From an uncultured Arachnia sp. (lineage in GTDB: Bacteria > Actinomycetota > Actinomycetes > Propionibacteriales > Propionibacteriaceae), in the NCBI GenBank assembly GCA_947493995.1, contig CANLTJ010000004.1, positions 62,001 to 126,000 of the forward strand: a stretch of DNA of 64,000 bases, given 5' to 3'. A model generated the notes under the pieces. That model was not told the origin of the DNA, did no database searches, and saw nothing but the letters and a program-made list of their open reading frames with translations. How positions within the stretch are numbered: the stretch's first letter is position 1; every line of letters begins with the position of its first letter. The translations under genes and the position numbers were made by a program. Positions 34,010-43,224 of the stretch are shown here, one piece after another.

Positions 34010-35494
34010 ATGCATGATGCGCCCGTCGTGACGAAGCGTCGCCTACGCGCGCGCCGAGCACTCGGCCTGGTGCTGCTGTCGACGGTGGTGCCGGGATCAG
34101 CGCAGTACCTCGCCGGGAACCGTGCTGTGGGGAGAACGGCCATGCGTGTGTGGGGTGCGGCTGTGGTGCTGGTGCTGGTGACCGTGCTCGGCCTCCTGAT
34201 CATGAGAGGGCCATTCCTGGCGCTCCTGCTGGCGCCCGCTGTGACCAGCACACTGCGCGTCCTGGCGTGGATCCTCTTCACGGGCTGGGCGCTGCTGCTC
34301 CTGGATGCGTGGAGGCTCGCCCGCCCCATCCGGCTCGAGCGCCCCGCCAGGCTCCTGCTCTCTGTGTCCTGCGTCACGCTGGTCGTGGTGATGGGGTTCA
34401 CCACGAGCATCGCGGCGAAAGCCCTGCTTGCTGCGGACAACGTGTCGAGCGTCCTGCGCGGTGGGGGCGACTCCGAGCAGAACGCAGGCAGGTACAACGT
34501 CCTGCTTCTGGGTGTGGACGCTGCGGAACAGCGTGTGGGCCTTCGACCGGACTCCATCAACGTCGCGTCGGTGGACGCCGAAACAGGACGCACCGTCGTG
34601 TTCGGTCTCCCGCGCAACTTGCAGGGCGCCCCCTTCCCGGAGGACTCACCCCTGCAGGACCTGTACCCCGATGGATATCAGTGCGACGACGGTGCCTGCA
34701 TGCTCAACGGGGTGTATGCCCTGGGTGAGGAGCACGCGGAACTGTATCCGGGCACGGATGCAGGGCTGCGGGCGACGCGGGAAGTCGTGTCCGAGGTGCT
34801 CGGCCTGGACCTGAACTACTACGCCATGGTGGACATGGCAGGATTCGAGTCGCTCATCGACGCCATGGGCGGGATAACCGTCAACGTCGCACGCGATGTC
34901 CCCATCGGAGGCGGAGGCAGCTCGGTCAGCGGGTACGTGGAGGCGGGTGAGGGGGTTCACCTGGACGGACACGACGCACTGTGGCTGGCTCGGTCTCGTC
35001 ACGGCTCCAGCGACTACGAGCGGATGGCCCGGCAAAAATGCGTCATGTCAGCCATGGCAAAGCAACTCGATGCCTCGGTGCTCGCCACCCGCTTCCTGCA
35101 ACTCTCGGAGGCCGGCAGGAATCTCGTCGTCACAGATGTCGGCGCCGGACACGTGGCCGAGCTGGCGGACCTGGCGATGCGGGCGAGAGCGCTGGAACTC
35201 GACACCATCGACTTCACACCACCACTGATCGAGACTGCCGATCCTGACTTTCCGCTGATTCGGGAGACCGTCGTCAACGCCATCCGTACCTCCGAGGCAA
35301 AGGATGACTCCGCTACGGGTGAGGACGCACCGGCCACGGCCCCGTCGGAAGTCGAGTCGGCCGAAACCGACGGCCTCGGCGATGCTGAACCCCAGGAGTC
35401 GTTCGCGGCGGAGCCCGTCGTCGAGGCAGACCTATCGGATGACGAAGGTGCTGTCGAGGTTGCCGACGTTCCTCCCATCTGCTCCGTCAGCTAG
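34010..35494 (+). CDS. divergent LCP-family protein with four N-terminal membrane helices
   Basis: 494 residues from ATG 34010 (CAGGAG 9 nt before). Residues about 15-145 hold four hydrophobic segments, then an extracellular LCP domain: NVLLLGVDAAEQR, GLRPDSINVASVDAETG, VVFGLPRNLQGAP, DLNYYAMVDMAGFESLIDAMGGI, HDALWLARSRHGSSDYERMARQK. Compared with the neighbour on the other strand, RTDT is replaced by RPDS and LPRDS by LPRNL, while the later Arg cluster is kept. A Glu/Asp/Ala-rich tail (from about 430) ends the protein. The two LCP genes are divergent over a 173-nt gap. Confidence 0.88.
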   Translation: MHDAPVVTKRRLRARRALGLVLLSTVVPGSAQYLAGNRAVGRTAMRVWGAAVVLVLVTVLGLLIMRGPFLALLLAPAVTSTLRVLAWILFTGWALLLLDAWRLARPIRLERPARLLLSVSCVTLVVVMGFTTSIAAKALLAADNVSSVLRGGGDSEQNAGRYNVLLLGVDAAEQRVGLRPDSINVASVDAETGRTVVFGLPRNLQGAPFPEDSPLQDLYPDGYQCDDGACMLNGVYALGEEHAELYPGTDAGLRATREVVSEVLGLDLNYYAMVDMAGFESLIDAMGGITVNVARDVPIGGGGSSVSGYVEAGEGVHLDGHDALWLARSRHGSSDYERMARQKCVMSAMAKQLDASVLATRFLQLSEAGRNLVVTDVGAGHVAELADLAMRARALELDTIDFTPPLIETADPDFPLIRETVVNAIRTSEAKDDSATGEDAPATAPSEVESAETDGLGDAEPQESFAAEPVVEADLSDDEGAVEVADVPPICSVS

Positions 35495-35526
35495 GTTGTC
35501 AGCAGAGGCAGCGAGGAGAGCAGCGA

Positions 35527-36513
35527 GTGTCAGATCACCCCAGCGTGAGCGTCGTCATGCCGGTTCGCAATGAGGAACGCCATCTGCGCGCTGCGGTCGA
35601 GCGGGTGCGGGAGCAGCACTACCCCGGCGAGTTGGAGATGGTGCTGAGTGTTGGGCCCAGCGACGATGACACTCTCGCGGTGGCACACGAACTCGCCGCC
35701 GCCGATCCGCGGATAGTGGTGGTGGACAACCCCACAGGCTTCACCCCGGCCGGGCTCAACATCGCCATTGCGACGGCGCGCCACGACATCATCGTTCGCG
35801 TCGACGGTCACGGCGAGTTGAGTCCCGGCTACATCGCCCACGCCGTCGACACCCTGGAGAAGACAGGTGCCGCCAATGTGGGTGGCCTCATGGACGCGCA
35901 GGGTCGCACCCCGCTGGAGCAGGCGATCGCCACGGCCTACAACTCGCGCGTGGGGTTGGGTGGGGGAGGCTTCCACCTGGCCTCCACACCCGCCGGACCC
36001 GCCCGCACCGTGTTCCTGGGCGTGTTCAGGCGCGACGCCCTGGCATCCGTCGGTGGTTTCGACGAAACTCTCCACCGCGCGCAGGACTGGGAGCTGAACC
36101 ACCGGCTGCGCCTCGCCGGACACCTCGTCTGGTTCACCCCCGAACTGCGCGTGGTCTACCGGCCGCGGTCCTCCATTCGTGCTCTCGCGCATCAATTCTT
36201 CCTGACCGGACGCTGGCGCCGCGAGGTGATGCGTCGCCATCCGGAAACGGTATCGATGCGATACCTGGCGCCGCCGGTCGCGGTCACGGGGCTCGCCGTC
36301 GGGGCCGTCGGGGGGCTGGCGGGCCTGACGCTGCGCAATCGATGGCTGAGCAGCCTTCTGCTGGCCCCCGTCGTCTACATCCTCTTCCTGCTGGGGGCCA
36401 CGGCCAGCATGCGCACCCTGTCACCGGCCGCCCGGCTGCGGTTCCCGCTCGTGCTCGCCGTCATGCACATCTGCTGGGGAGCCGGGTTCATCAAGGGCAG
36501 GCCAGAGGGGTGA
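35527..36513 (+). CDS. glycosyltransferase family 2 membrane protein
   Basis: 328 residues from GTG 35527. VSVVMPVRNEERHLRAAVERV starts the GT-A domain, IIVRVDGHGELSPGYI carries the metal-binding acidic motif (DGH instead of DxD), and FLGVFRRDALASVGGFDETLHRAQDWELNHRLR is the acceptor-site block. Two or three membrane helices near the C-terminus (about 255-320) anchor it. It follows the second LCP gene by 32 nt and may make part of the polymer that LCP proteins attach; similar enzymes include succinoglycan-type transferases. Confidence 0.88.
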   Translation: MSDHPSVSVVMPVRNEERHLRAAVERVREQHYPGELEMVLSVGPSDDDTLAVAHELAAADPRIVVVDNPTGFTPAGLNIAIATARHDIIVRVDGHGELSPGYIAHAVDTLEKTGAANVGGLMDAQGRTPLEQAIATAYNSRVGLGGGGFHLASTPAGPARTVFLGVFRRDALASVGGFDETLHRAQDWELNHRLRLAGHLVWFTPELRVVYRPRSSIRALAHQFFLTGRWRREVMRRHPETVSMRYLAPPVAVTGLAVGAVGGLAGLTLRNRWLSSLLLAPVVYILFLLGATASMRTLSPAARLRFPLVLAVMHICWGAGFIKGRPEG

Positions 36514-36542
36514 GCTGTCCCCCAGCATGGAGTTCTGATGCG

Positions 36543-36565
36543 CTCGCGGTTGAGGAGACCGCGAG
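36543..36565 (+). terminator. terminator between GT2 and TIGR03089 genes
   Basis: CTCGCGGT, a 7-nt loop and ACCGCGAG form a perfect 8-bp stem about 30 nt after the stop of the plus-strand glycosyltransferase and about 40 nt beyond the end of the minus-strand TIGR03089 gene. It can serve both directions. Confidence 0.65.
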
Positions 36566-36603
36566 TGGCCAAAATCTCCAGGCTGCAGGACAGTCGTGCC
36601 GGG

Positions 36604-37269
36604 TCACCCCCGGTCGATGCGCTCCTGCTGCCTGATCCGGTCCGCCGTCTCTGCGTCCAGACCCACCACGACTACTGTGGATCCCCCGCCCAACAGCGGT
36701 GCCACGAGCAGTTCCCGGACGCTTGCCCACCCCGGAGCGGGATCCGTCACCAGAAGCCGATCAGCACGGGGTGGGACCTCTCGCAGGTTCTGGAAGGTGA
36801 TGTCGGGCGCCACGGCCACCGCGTCCAGTTCAAAGGGTTCGGCGACGTGGTCGTCAGGTTGCGACAAAACCTCGGCATAGTCCACGCATCCGGCCGGCGG
36901 AGTCGGAAAGCCCACGCCCAGCGGGTGCAGCGAGCAGGCAACGGTCATCCGGCCGTAGGAGACCGCTTCCGGGCCCGTGACAACCAGGGCAGCGTCCGGG
37001 TGCTCATCCAGCGCCACGGTGCAGCCTCGTTGCCAGCAGGCCGCCATCCACACCATCGTGACCCAGTGGCCGGGATGTGAGCGGGCCAGATCCAACTGGA
37101 CCACATCACCCGGATCAACGATCAGGTCCTCCAGCATGTTGGCGGTCTTGTCCACCCAGTTCGCGAATGTGACGGCGGAGAGCTCAATGCGTGCCTGTTC
37201 CTCGTAGTGGGTGAAGAACGGCTGTGACGGGGATGTGTCGAGCCTGCGACGGAGTGCGGAGATGGCCAT
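36604..37269 (-). CDS. TIGR03089-family protein (AMP-binding-enzyme relative)
   Basis: 221 residues. PSQPFFTHYEEQARIELSAVTFANWVDKTANML, LARSHPGHWVTMVWMAACWQRGC and ALVVTGPEA match, in order, the short actinobacterial TIGR03089 family, which looks like the N-terminal part of acyl-CoA synthetases but lacks the ATP-binding core. The family occurs beside LCP and GDP-mannose genes also in M. tuberculosis (Rv3268 region, from memory). No activity is known. Confidence 0.85.
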   Translation of the reverse strand: MAISALRRRLDTSPSQPFFTHYEEQARIELSAVTFANWVDKTANMLEDLIVDPGDVVQLDLARSHPGHWVTMVWMAACWQRGCTVALDEHPDAALVVTGPEAVSYGRMTVACSLHPLGVGFPTPPAGCVDYAEVLSQPDDHVAEPFELDAVAVAPDITFQNLREVPPRADRLLVTDPAPGWASVRELLVAPLLGGGSTVVVVGLDAETADRIRQQERIDRG

Positions 37270-37336
37270 TCACGAAGCGTAGGCGATTGCGACGTCCTGC
37301 GACTTCGGCACGCTCGCCGGGGATACGGTGTCTGCC

Positions 37337-38416
37337 ATGAGATATGTCGTCATCATGGCCGGTGGATCGGGCACACGGTTGTGGCCACTGTCCCGGCGAG
37401 GGACACCGAAGCAGCTGCTGGAGATCTTCGACGGCAAGAGCCTGCTGCGGTTGGCCTATGAACGCGTGGCGGGGATGGTGCCCGACGCCCAGATTCTCAC
37501 CTGCACCTCGCGCGCCTATGCCGATGTGGTTGCCCAGCAGCTCCCCGAACTGCCGCACGACAACATCCTTGGTGAACCCGTGGGACGTGACTCCCTGAAT
37601 GCCGTGGCCTGGTCCGCCGGAGTGCTGGCGGATCGGGATCCCGACGCCGTGGTTGCGATGGTGACTGCGGACCAGATCATTGAGCCGGTGGCGGAGTTCC
37701 GGCGGAGCCTGGAGCGCGCCTTCGACGTGGTGGACAGCCATCCCGAGGCGCTCGTCACACTCGGAGTGCTCCCCACCTCCCCCCACACCGGATACGGCTA
37801 TCTGCATCGCGCCGAGGCGCTCGACGGGTTCGACGGCGTCCACACCCTCGCCGAGTTCAAGGAGAAACCGGACCGCGAGACGGCGCAGAAGTACGTGGAC
37901 AGCGGCGAGTACTGGTGGAACGCCGGCATGTTCGTCTGGCGGGCACAGAACCTGCTGGACCAGCTAGCCGCGCTGCTGCCCGACACGGCCAACAAGATTG
38001 CCCGCATCGTCGCAGACCCATCGCAGTTGGATGAGCTCTTTCCCACGCTGGAGAAGACCTCGGTGGACTACGCCATCATGGAGCCCGTCTCGGCCGGCCG
38101 TACCGGAGCCCGCGTGGTGGCGGTGGGGCTCGACGTTGACTGGCGGGATGTGGGCGGCTACCTCAGCCTGGCCGAGCAGTTTGAGACAGATGCTGACGGC
38201 AACACCGTGGCGGGGGTGGTGGTCACCGTGGATTCGCAGGGCTGCATCCTCATCAACATGTCGGACGCCGAGCATCTGGTGGCTGGGCTCGGCCTGCGCG
38301 ACACCCTGGTGGTGCACACCCACCACACCACGCTGGTCGCGCCGCTGGACGCCACTGAGAGAGTCAAGGAACTGGTGGAACAGGTACGCGGCAGCCGTGG
38401 AGAACAGTTCGCGTAA
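37337..38416 (+). CDS. manC: mannose-1-phosphate guanylyltransferase
   Basis: 359 residues from ATG 37337 (GTG 37328 also possible; TACGGT box 8 nt before the ATG). VIMAGGSGTRLWPLSRRGTPKQL is the nucleotidyltransferase signature (quoted as MAGGSGTRLWPLSRR), ALVTLGVLPTSPHTGYGYL and FKEKPDRETAQKYVDSGEYWWNAGMFVW follow, then SVDYAIMEP and VDWRDVGGY. It makes GDP-mannose from mannose-1-phosphate and GTP, the donor for envelope mannosylation. The phosphomannomutase for the step before is at about 46 kb. Confidence 0.93.
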   Translation: MRYVVIMAGGSGTRLWPLSRRGTPKQLLEIFDGKSLLRLAYERVAGMVPDAQILTCTSRAYADVVAQQLPELPHDNILGEPVGRDSLNAVAWSAGVLADRDPDAVVAMVTADQIIEPVAEFRRSLERAFDVVDSHPEALVTLGVLPTSPHTGYGYLHRAEALDGFDGVHTLAEFKEKPDRETAQKYVDSGEYWWNAGMFVWRAQNLLDQLAALLPDTANKIARIVADPSQLDELFPTLEKTSVDYAIMEPVSAGRTGARVVAVGLDVDWRDVGGYLSLAEQFETDADGNTVAGVVVTVDSQGCILINMSDAEHLVAGLGLRDTLVVHTHHTTLVAPLDATERVKELVEQVRGSRGEQFA

Positions 38417-38591
38417 TGGCAGCTGTCACCATCACGAGCTGAGTGTTCCGCACCCGTGGGCGGTGGATGCCTCGTTGGCGGAGCCGGTTGTTCACTACAT
38501 ACACCACTGACAAAAGAGTGCACGACTCGCCGCTACGGTTGACGGAATGCGAATTGCACGTGTGTAATTCGACGTGGCGAGAGGAGGCGGC

Positions 38592-38849
38592 ATGGACGAT
38601 CATTGGTCGCTGGTCATGGGACCCGAGGGAGCGTACCCGTGGCAGGACGAAGCATTGTGCGCGCAAACTGATCCCGAGGCGTTCTTCCCCGAGAAGGGAG
38701 GCTCCACCCGGGAGGCGAAGCGCGTGTGTCAGGAGTGCACCGTCAGGACTGAGTGCCTGGAGTACGCACTGGGCAACGATGAACGTTTCGGAATCTGGGG
38801 CGGACTGTCCGAGCGGGAACGGCGGAAACTGAGGCGCGCAGTCGTCTGA
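38592..38849 (+). CDS. whiB2: WhiB-family iron-sulfur regulator (WhiB2/WhmD-like)
   Basis: 85 residues from ATG 38592, behind GAGAGGAGG. Four cysteines C23, C46, C49 and C55 hold the [4Fe-4S] cluster, GIWGG is at 67-71 and the basic tail ERERRKLRR binds DNA. Position between manC and the glycosyltransferase/DUF5719 genes, with Rv3259- and Rv3258c-like genes nearby, matches M. tuberculosis whiB2, needed for septation; the orthology is inferred from synteny. A 175-nt gap before it should contain its promoter. Confidence 0.9.
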   Translation: MDDHWSLVMGPEGAYPWQDEALCAQTDPEAFFPEKGGSTREAKRVCQECTVRTECLEYALGNDERFGIWGGLSERERRKLRRAVV

Positions 38850-38908
38850 CCCTCGTGGCATGATCGTCGGGCAACGGTGACGACGATCGCAGGAGGTGAG
38901 ACGCAGAC

Positions 38909-41900
38909 GTGACCCACGAAAAACGGGTAACGGGGGACGTCGACCCCCTGTGGGGGTGGCTCGACTCCGATCGGACGGATTCTGCGCCGGAACGCATCGA
39001 CGCGTCAACCGTGATCGCGGTGATGGTGGTCCACAACGCGCGCCCATGGCTCGCGCGGCAATTGCTCTCCCTGACCCGCCTCGACCCCCGACCCGGTCGG
39101 ATCGTCGCCGTCGACAATGCCTCCACCGATGACAGCGCCGCACTCCTGGCGCGTGCAATGGATGAGGGTGTCATCGACGACGTCGTCACGCTCAGCTCAA
39201 ACGACGGCTTCGGCACGGCTGTGGCCGCCGGACTCGGCGAGGAGCGCCCGGAGTGGATCTGGCTGCTGCATGACGATTCCGCACCCTTCCCCAACTCCCT
39301 CGAAGCACTGCTGGAAGGTGCAGTCGCCCAGGGGGCCGACATCGTGCTGCCGAAGCTGTTGCAACCCCGACGACGCAACTATCCCGAGACGTTGGCAGAA
39401 GCCGGTCAGTCCATCACCCGCGGAGGGCGGCGCGTCCCCTTCGTCGACGCTGGCGACATTGACCAGCACCAACTGGAGCCCCAACGCGTGCTGGGCGGCT
39501 CCACCGCCGGCATGCTCATCCGAGGCGATGTGTGGCGAGAACTGGGTGGACTGGCTCGGGAGCTGCCGCGGCACCGCGACGGCGTGGATCTGGGCTGGCG
39601 CGCCAATGAGTCCGGACATGTGGTCACCACCTGGCCCGCCGCGGCCTGCACGCACCGGGAAGCGGGACGAAGCGGAGAGCGTCTGAGCTCCCCGGCAGTC
39701 CATCCTCACCAGGAGGACCGGCTGGTTGCGCTGCGTGTGGTGGCTGCTCGCGGTGACAAGCCCCCCGGACGGTTGCGGCTGCTCATGGGCAGCGTTCTGC
39801 GTGCCGTCGGGTTTCTCGGGGGCAAGTCGCCAACGCTCGCCGCGGCGGAGTTGCGCGCGGCCGCCAGGTTCGCCGCCACGCCGGAGGCGACCAGGTCACT
39901 CGCGTCCCGCACGCCCCCGAATCCTGCCAGCGTGCGAGAGCTGCTGCCGGCGCGGTCGTGGTCTTTGTCCCGCAGTGCGGATCAGGTCGGTTCCGGCATC
40001 GCTGAACGGCTCCGGGAACTCCACCGTCCGGAGACCGACACCAGCCTGGATGAGCTGACCGGCGACGACTTCGCAGGCGCCCAGTCCTCAAGCAGAACAG
40101 TCTCGCCAGTCCTGCTGCTCCTCGTGCCACTCATCATCGTGGGGCTCGTCGCCGGCCGCTCCCTGCTCGGCGCCGGAAGCGTGGCGGGCGGCGGCATGCT
40201 GCCTGCTCCGGGGAGCTTGACCGATGCCTGGGAGGCGTACCTCCGACCAAGCGTGGGTGTGGCCGGAGCCAACGCTCCCTGGCTCCTGATGGCAGCCTTC
40301 TTCTCGACGTTCCTCGCCGCATCACCAGCGGTGTTTGCGGTCGCCGCGCTGCTGCTTGTGCCCGCGATGGCGGGGGGTGCCGCGTGGCTCTTCCTGCGCA
40401 GTGTGCATCTGGGTTCCGGTGCAGCAGCGGCGGGGGCGGGAGTGTGGGCGGGGGCTGTGGTGCTGCTCGGCATCGTCGGGGCTGGCGATCTCTCGGGCAT
40501 GGCAGTGGCCGTCCTCGGGCCTATGCTGGCCCGCAGTGTTCTCCTGCTTGTCGCCGACGGCTCCACAGGGCCGGAGAGCTTGCGCAGCCCCGCCGCCGTC
40601 GCACTGTGGCTCATCCTGGCTTCAGCTGCTTGGCCGGTTGTCCTGCCCGTCCTCACGATCGTCGGCATCTCCTGGGCGGTGCGCAGCCCCGGGCGCTGGC
40701 GCGACCTCGCCATTGCGGTCGGAATCCCGTGGCTGTTCATCGCGCCCTGGATCCCGACGCTGGTGCGCTGGCCGGCACGACTCCTGATGGGCGCGGATCC
40801 CCTCGCTTGGCCGGAGTTCCCTCCTGCTGGCTGGGCGCTGCTGGCCGGACGCACCCTTCCTTCCGGCATCCCGGCGTGGGTCAACGCACTCTTTTTCGCC
40901 AGTCTGCTGGTGCTCAGCATCGTGGGGCTGCTGCGCCTGCCGGGGGCGCGTCGTCGTGCGCTGGTTCTGGCGGGTATCGCACTGCCGCTATTCGCGGGGG
41001 TGGCGGTCTCACGCCTGGCGCTGCCCGTCAATGGCGGGGAGGCTCGGGCCCTCCTGTCCGGGTGGGCGCTGCTCGTGGTGGCCGCCATGCTCGTCCCGGC
41101 GCTGCGTGCCCTGCGTCCGTCGGAGGACGGTTCACACGCGTCGCGTCGTGAGCGGGTGGGCATGTCCGTCCTCGCGCTGCTCGGAGTTCTTGCCATCGGT
41201 TCATGGGCATGGGTGGGTTTTCAGGGACCCGTCGGCCCGTCCACGAGCCAGCTGCCCGACTACGTCCGCGACGTCATGGCATCCGAGCGCGACTCTCGCG
41301 TCCTCGTGCTGCAACAGCGCGCCGACGGCGGGCTCGACTACAACGTCGCGACCGCACGCCAGCCGCAGTGGGGGACCGGGGAGCGGGTGCCCACCGGGGT
41401 CTTCGCCGACGAATTCGCTCGTCTGGCGCAATCCCTGGCGGCAGGTGTGGTCCCCGAGGACCTCGGCGCACAGCTGACTGCCATGGGGGTCAGCCACATC
41501 TTCATGGGTGGTTTCACGGAGGAGGAGCTTGCAGGCGTGGGGAACGCGCCCGGCCTGACGCGGGCGGCGGTGCGCGACGGCGACGTCGTGTGGACCGTTG
41601 CCGGGTTGCCGAGCCGTATCCGCGCGGTGGACTCCGGAAACAGCACGCCGGTGGTGGACGGCATGGTCGCCGGCAGCGATTCCCCGCGGCACCTGATTCT
41701 CGCCGAGGAACCCGATGCCCGGTGGCGGGCGAGCGTGGGGGGCGTGGAACTGCAGCCGAGCCCGGACAGGCCACCGGTCACGTTCGTGATCCCGGCCTCC
41801 GTGGGCGGCGAGCTGGAATGGGGGCTGCGGGGCTCGTGGGGTGCGCTCGGATGGCAGATCGCACTCGTGATCACCGCACTGGTCCTCGCGGCGCCCACGC

Positions 41901-41938
41901 TCGGAACCACGACCACGGCCCGCAGGGGCACGCCATGA
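38909..41938 (+). CDS. large glycosyltransferase family 2 protein with polytopic membrane domain
   Basis: 1009 residues from GTG 38909, with GCAGGAGGTGAG just before it. The GT2 domain spans about residues 35-270: VIAVMVVHNARPWLARQLLSL, VDNASTDDS, WIWLLHDDSAPFP (DDS metal motif), RVLGGSTAGMLIRGDVW and HRDGVDLGWRANESGH. After a soluble linker, a dozen or so membrane helices cover about 395-770, then an extracellular part (about 790-980) and a last helix. Similar GT2-membrane fusions are found next to DUF5719 genes in actinobacteria. It likely transfers sugar to a lipid carrier and may flip or polymerise it; acceptor unknown. Confidence 0.87.
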   Translation: MTHEKRVTGDVDPLWGWLDSDRTDSAPERIDASTVIAVMVVHNARPWLARQLLSLTRLDPRPGRIVAVDNASTDDSAALLARAMDEGVIDDVVTLSSNDGFGTAVAAGLGEERPEWIWLLHDDSAPFPNSLEALLEGAVAQGADIVLPKLLQPRRRNYPETLAEAGQSITRGGRRVPFVDAGDIDQHQLEPQRVLGGSTAGMLIRGDVWRELGGLARELPRHRDGVDLGWRANESGHVVTTWPAAACTHREAGRSGERLSSPAVHPHQEDRLVALRVVAARGDKPPGRLRLLMGSVLRAVGFLGGKSPTLAAAELRAAARFAATPEATRSLASRTPPNPASVRELLPARSWSLSRSADQVGSGIAERLRELHRPETDTSLDELTGDDFAGAQSSSRTVSPVLLLLVPLIIVGLVAGRSLLGAGSVAGGGMLPAPGSLTDAWEAYLRPSVGVAGANAPWLLMAAFFSTFLAASPAVFAVAALLLVPAMAGGAAWLFLRSVHLGSGAAAAGAGVWAGAVVLLGIVGAGDLSGMAVAVLGPMLARSVLLLVADGSTGPESLRSPAAVALWLILASAAWPVVLPVLTIVGISWAVRSPGRWRDLAIAVGIPWLFIAPWIPTLVRWPARLLMGADPLAWPEFPPAGWALLAGRTLPSGIPAWVNALFFASLLVLSIVGLLRLPGARRRALVLAGIALPLFAGVAVSRLALPVNGGEARALLSGWALLVVAAMLVPALRALRPSEDGSHASRRERVGMSVLALLGVLAIGSWAWVGFQGPVGPSTSQLPDYVRDVMASERDSRVLVLQQRADGGLDYNVATARQPQWGTGERVPTGVFADEFARLAQSLAAGVVPEDLGAQLTAMGVSHIFMGGFTEEELAGVGNAPGLTRAAVRDGDVVWTVAGLPSRIRAVDSGNSTPVVDGMVAGSDSPRHLILAEEPDARWRASVGGVELQPSPDRPPVTFVIPASVGGELEWGLRGSWGALGWQIALVITALVLAAPTLGTTTTARRGTP

Positions 41939-43203
41939 TCCGCAACCTCGGCACCATCGTCTGTCTCCTGGCGATCCTTGCGGGAGCCGCCGCGCTCACG
42001 TTCGTGTCTCCGATGCCTCTGACCCGCCCCACCGTGGCGGCGCCACCTCACGAGAGCAAGCTCGTCTGTGCGAACATGCCTGCCCCCGGGGTGCTCTTCG
42101 TCGACGGCGCGGAGACCATCGCACCACTTGGGGGCGACGGTACGGCTGCGGCTGGTCCCACCGTCGCTCTGGCGTTCGAAGAGAGCGTCGTCATACAGGG
42201 AGGGATGGAACTGGCGGGAGGGGCGGTGGTGTCGAGCGCGGATGCCCGAGCGTACGTGCCGTGCGCACCGCCGCTGTCGAGGGGGACCATCGTCGTGCCC
42301 GGCACGGCCGGAACCGATCTGCTCGTGGTCAATCCCGACGCCTCCGAAGCTGTGGTGGATCTCACCCTGTACGGCGCCGACGGCGAGATCGTGGCGCTCG
42401 GAGCGCGGGGAATCGCCGTCGGTCCGGAGGCGAGCCGCACCATCGCCCTGTCAGTACTCGCCGACGTCGAAGGTCCCGTGGGGGTGGCGTATCGCGCCAG
42501 TCGCGGACGGGCCGCCGTAGTGGCGCGCACTGATGCACCGGGGGCACTCGAAGCGGTCACCGCCTCTACGGTGGACACGCAGCATCTATTGGCGGGAGTT
42601 CCTGCGGGTGCGACGTCGGTGTCGGTGCTGGCGACGAACCCGGGCAACGAGCGTGCGACGCTTGAGGTGACTGCCCTCGGGGAGTCCTTGGAGTACACAC
42701 CCGAGGGCGGCGACGAGGTGATCGTCGAGCCCTACAGCACCGTGTCGCTGGACCTTGCTCCCGCGCTGGCTGGGGAGGCCACCGGACTGCATGTTGTCTC
42801 CGACGTGGAGGTGGGGGTGGGACTTGCCACCGGTACCGGAACGGATCCCGCCGTCGCATCTCCTGTGACGGCGGCTGTGGAACTGGGCGCCTTCGCGCCG
42901 GCGGGAGGAACACTGCAACTCTCCAATCCCGGAGGGGAGGAAGCGACGGCGGAGGTCACCACGACCGTCATCGATGCGGACCCGATCACCAGCACGATGA
43001 CCGTACCCGCGGGCGTCACCGTCACGGTGCCGATGGCTGCCGAAGCGCAGCGGGGGCAGACGGTAACGGTGGTATCCGACAAGGCGGGGCTCTTCGGGGC
43101 CATCGTCGACATCACCGACGGTGCAACCATCATCCCGCTCGTGTCCCACGAGGCACCGGAGGTCTCACCCGTGGACGTCGAGAACGTGCCCACCCTGCGA
43201 TGA
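41935..43203 (+). CDS. DUF5719-family exported protein
   Basis: 422 residues from ATG 41935, overlapping the glycosyltransferase stop (ATGA). A signal anchor (residues 5-25) leads into an Ala/Val/Thr/Gly-rich beta-strand-rich extracellular protein with repeating segments such as LLVVNPDASEAVVDLTLYG, SVLATNPGNERATLEVTALG and LQLSNPGGEEATAEVTTTV, which look like two or three copies of one immunoglobulin-like unit. The frame is open upstream within the glycosyltransferase gene, but that part is spurious. Tight coupling suggests that it works with the GT2 protein on the cell surface. Confidence 0.82.
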   Translation: MIRNLGTIVCLLAILAGAAALTFVSPMPLTRPTVAAPPHESKLVCANMPAPGVLFVDGAETIAPLGGDGTAAAGPTVALAFEESVVIQGGMELAGGAVVSSADARAYVPCAPPLSRGTIVVPGTAGTDLLVVNPDASEAVVDLTLYGADGEIVALGARGIAVGPEASRTIALSVLADVEGPVGVAYRASRGRAAVVARTDAPGALEAVTASTVDTQHLLAGVPAGATSVSVLATNPGNERATLEVTALGESLEYTPEGGDEVIVEPYSTVSLDLAPALAGEATGLHVVSDVEVGVGLATGTGTDPAVASPVTAAVELGAFAPAGGTLQLSNPGGEEATAEVTTTVIDADPITSTMTVPAGVTVTVPMAAEAQRGQTVTVVSDKAGLFGAIVDITDGATIIPLVSHEAPEVSPVDVENVPTLR

Positions 43204-43224
43204 GGATCTGAGGTCGCCAGCATC

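Noticed and set aside
41203..41934. Upstream extension of the DUF5719 frame inside the glycosyltransferase gene
   Set aside because: The extension is Arg/Gly-rich without similarity; a signal peptide begins exactly at ATG 41935, which overlaps the upstream stop.
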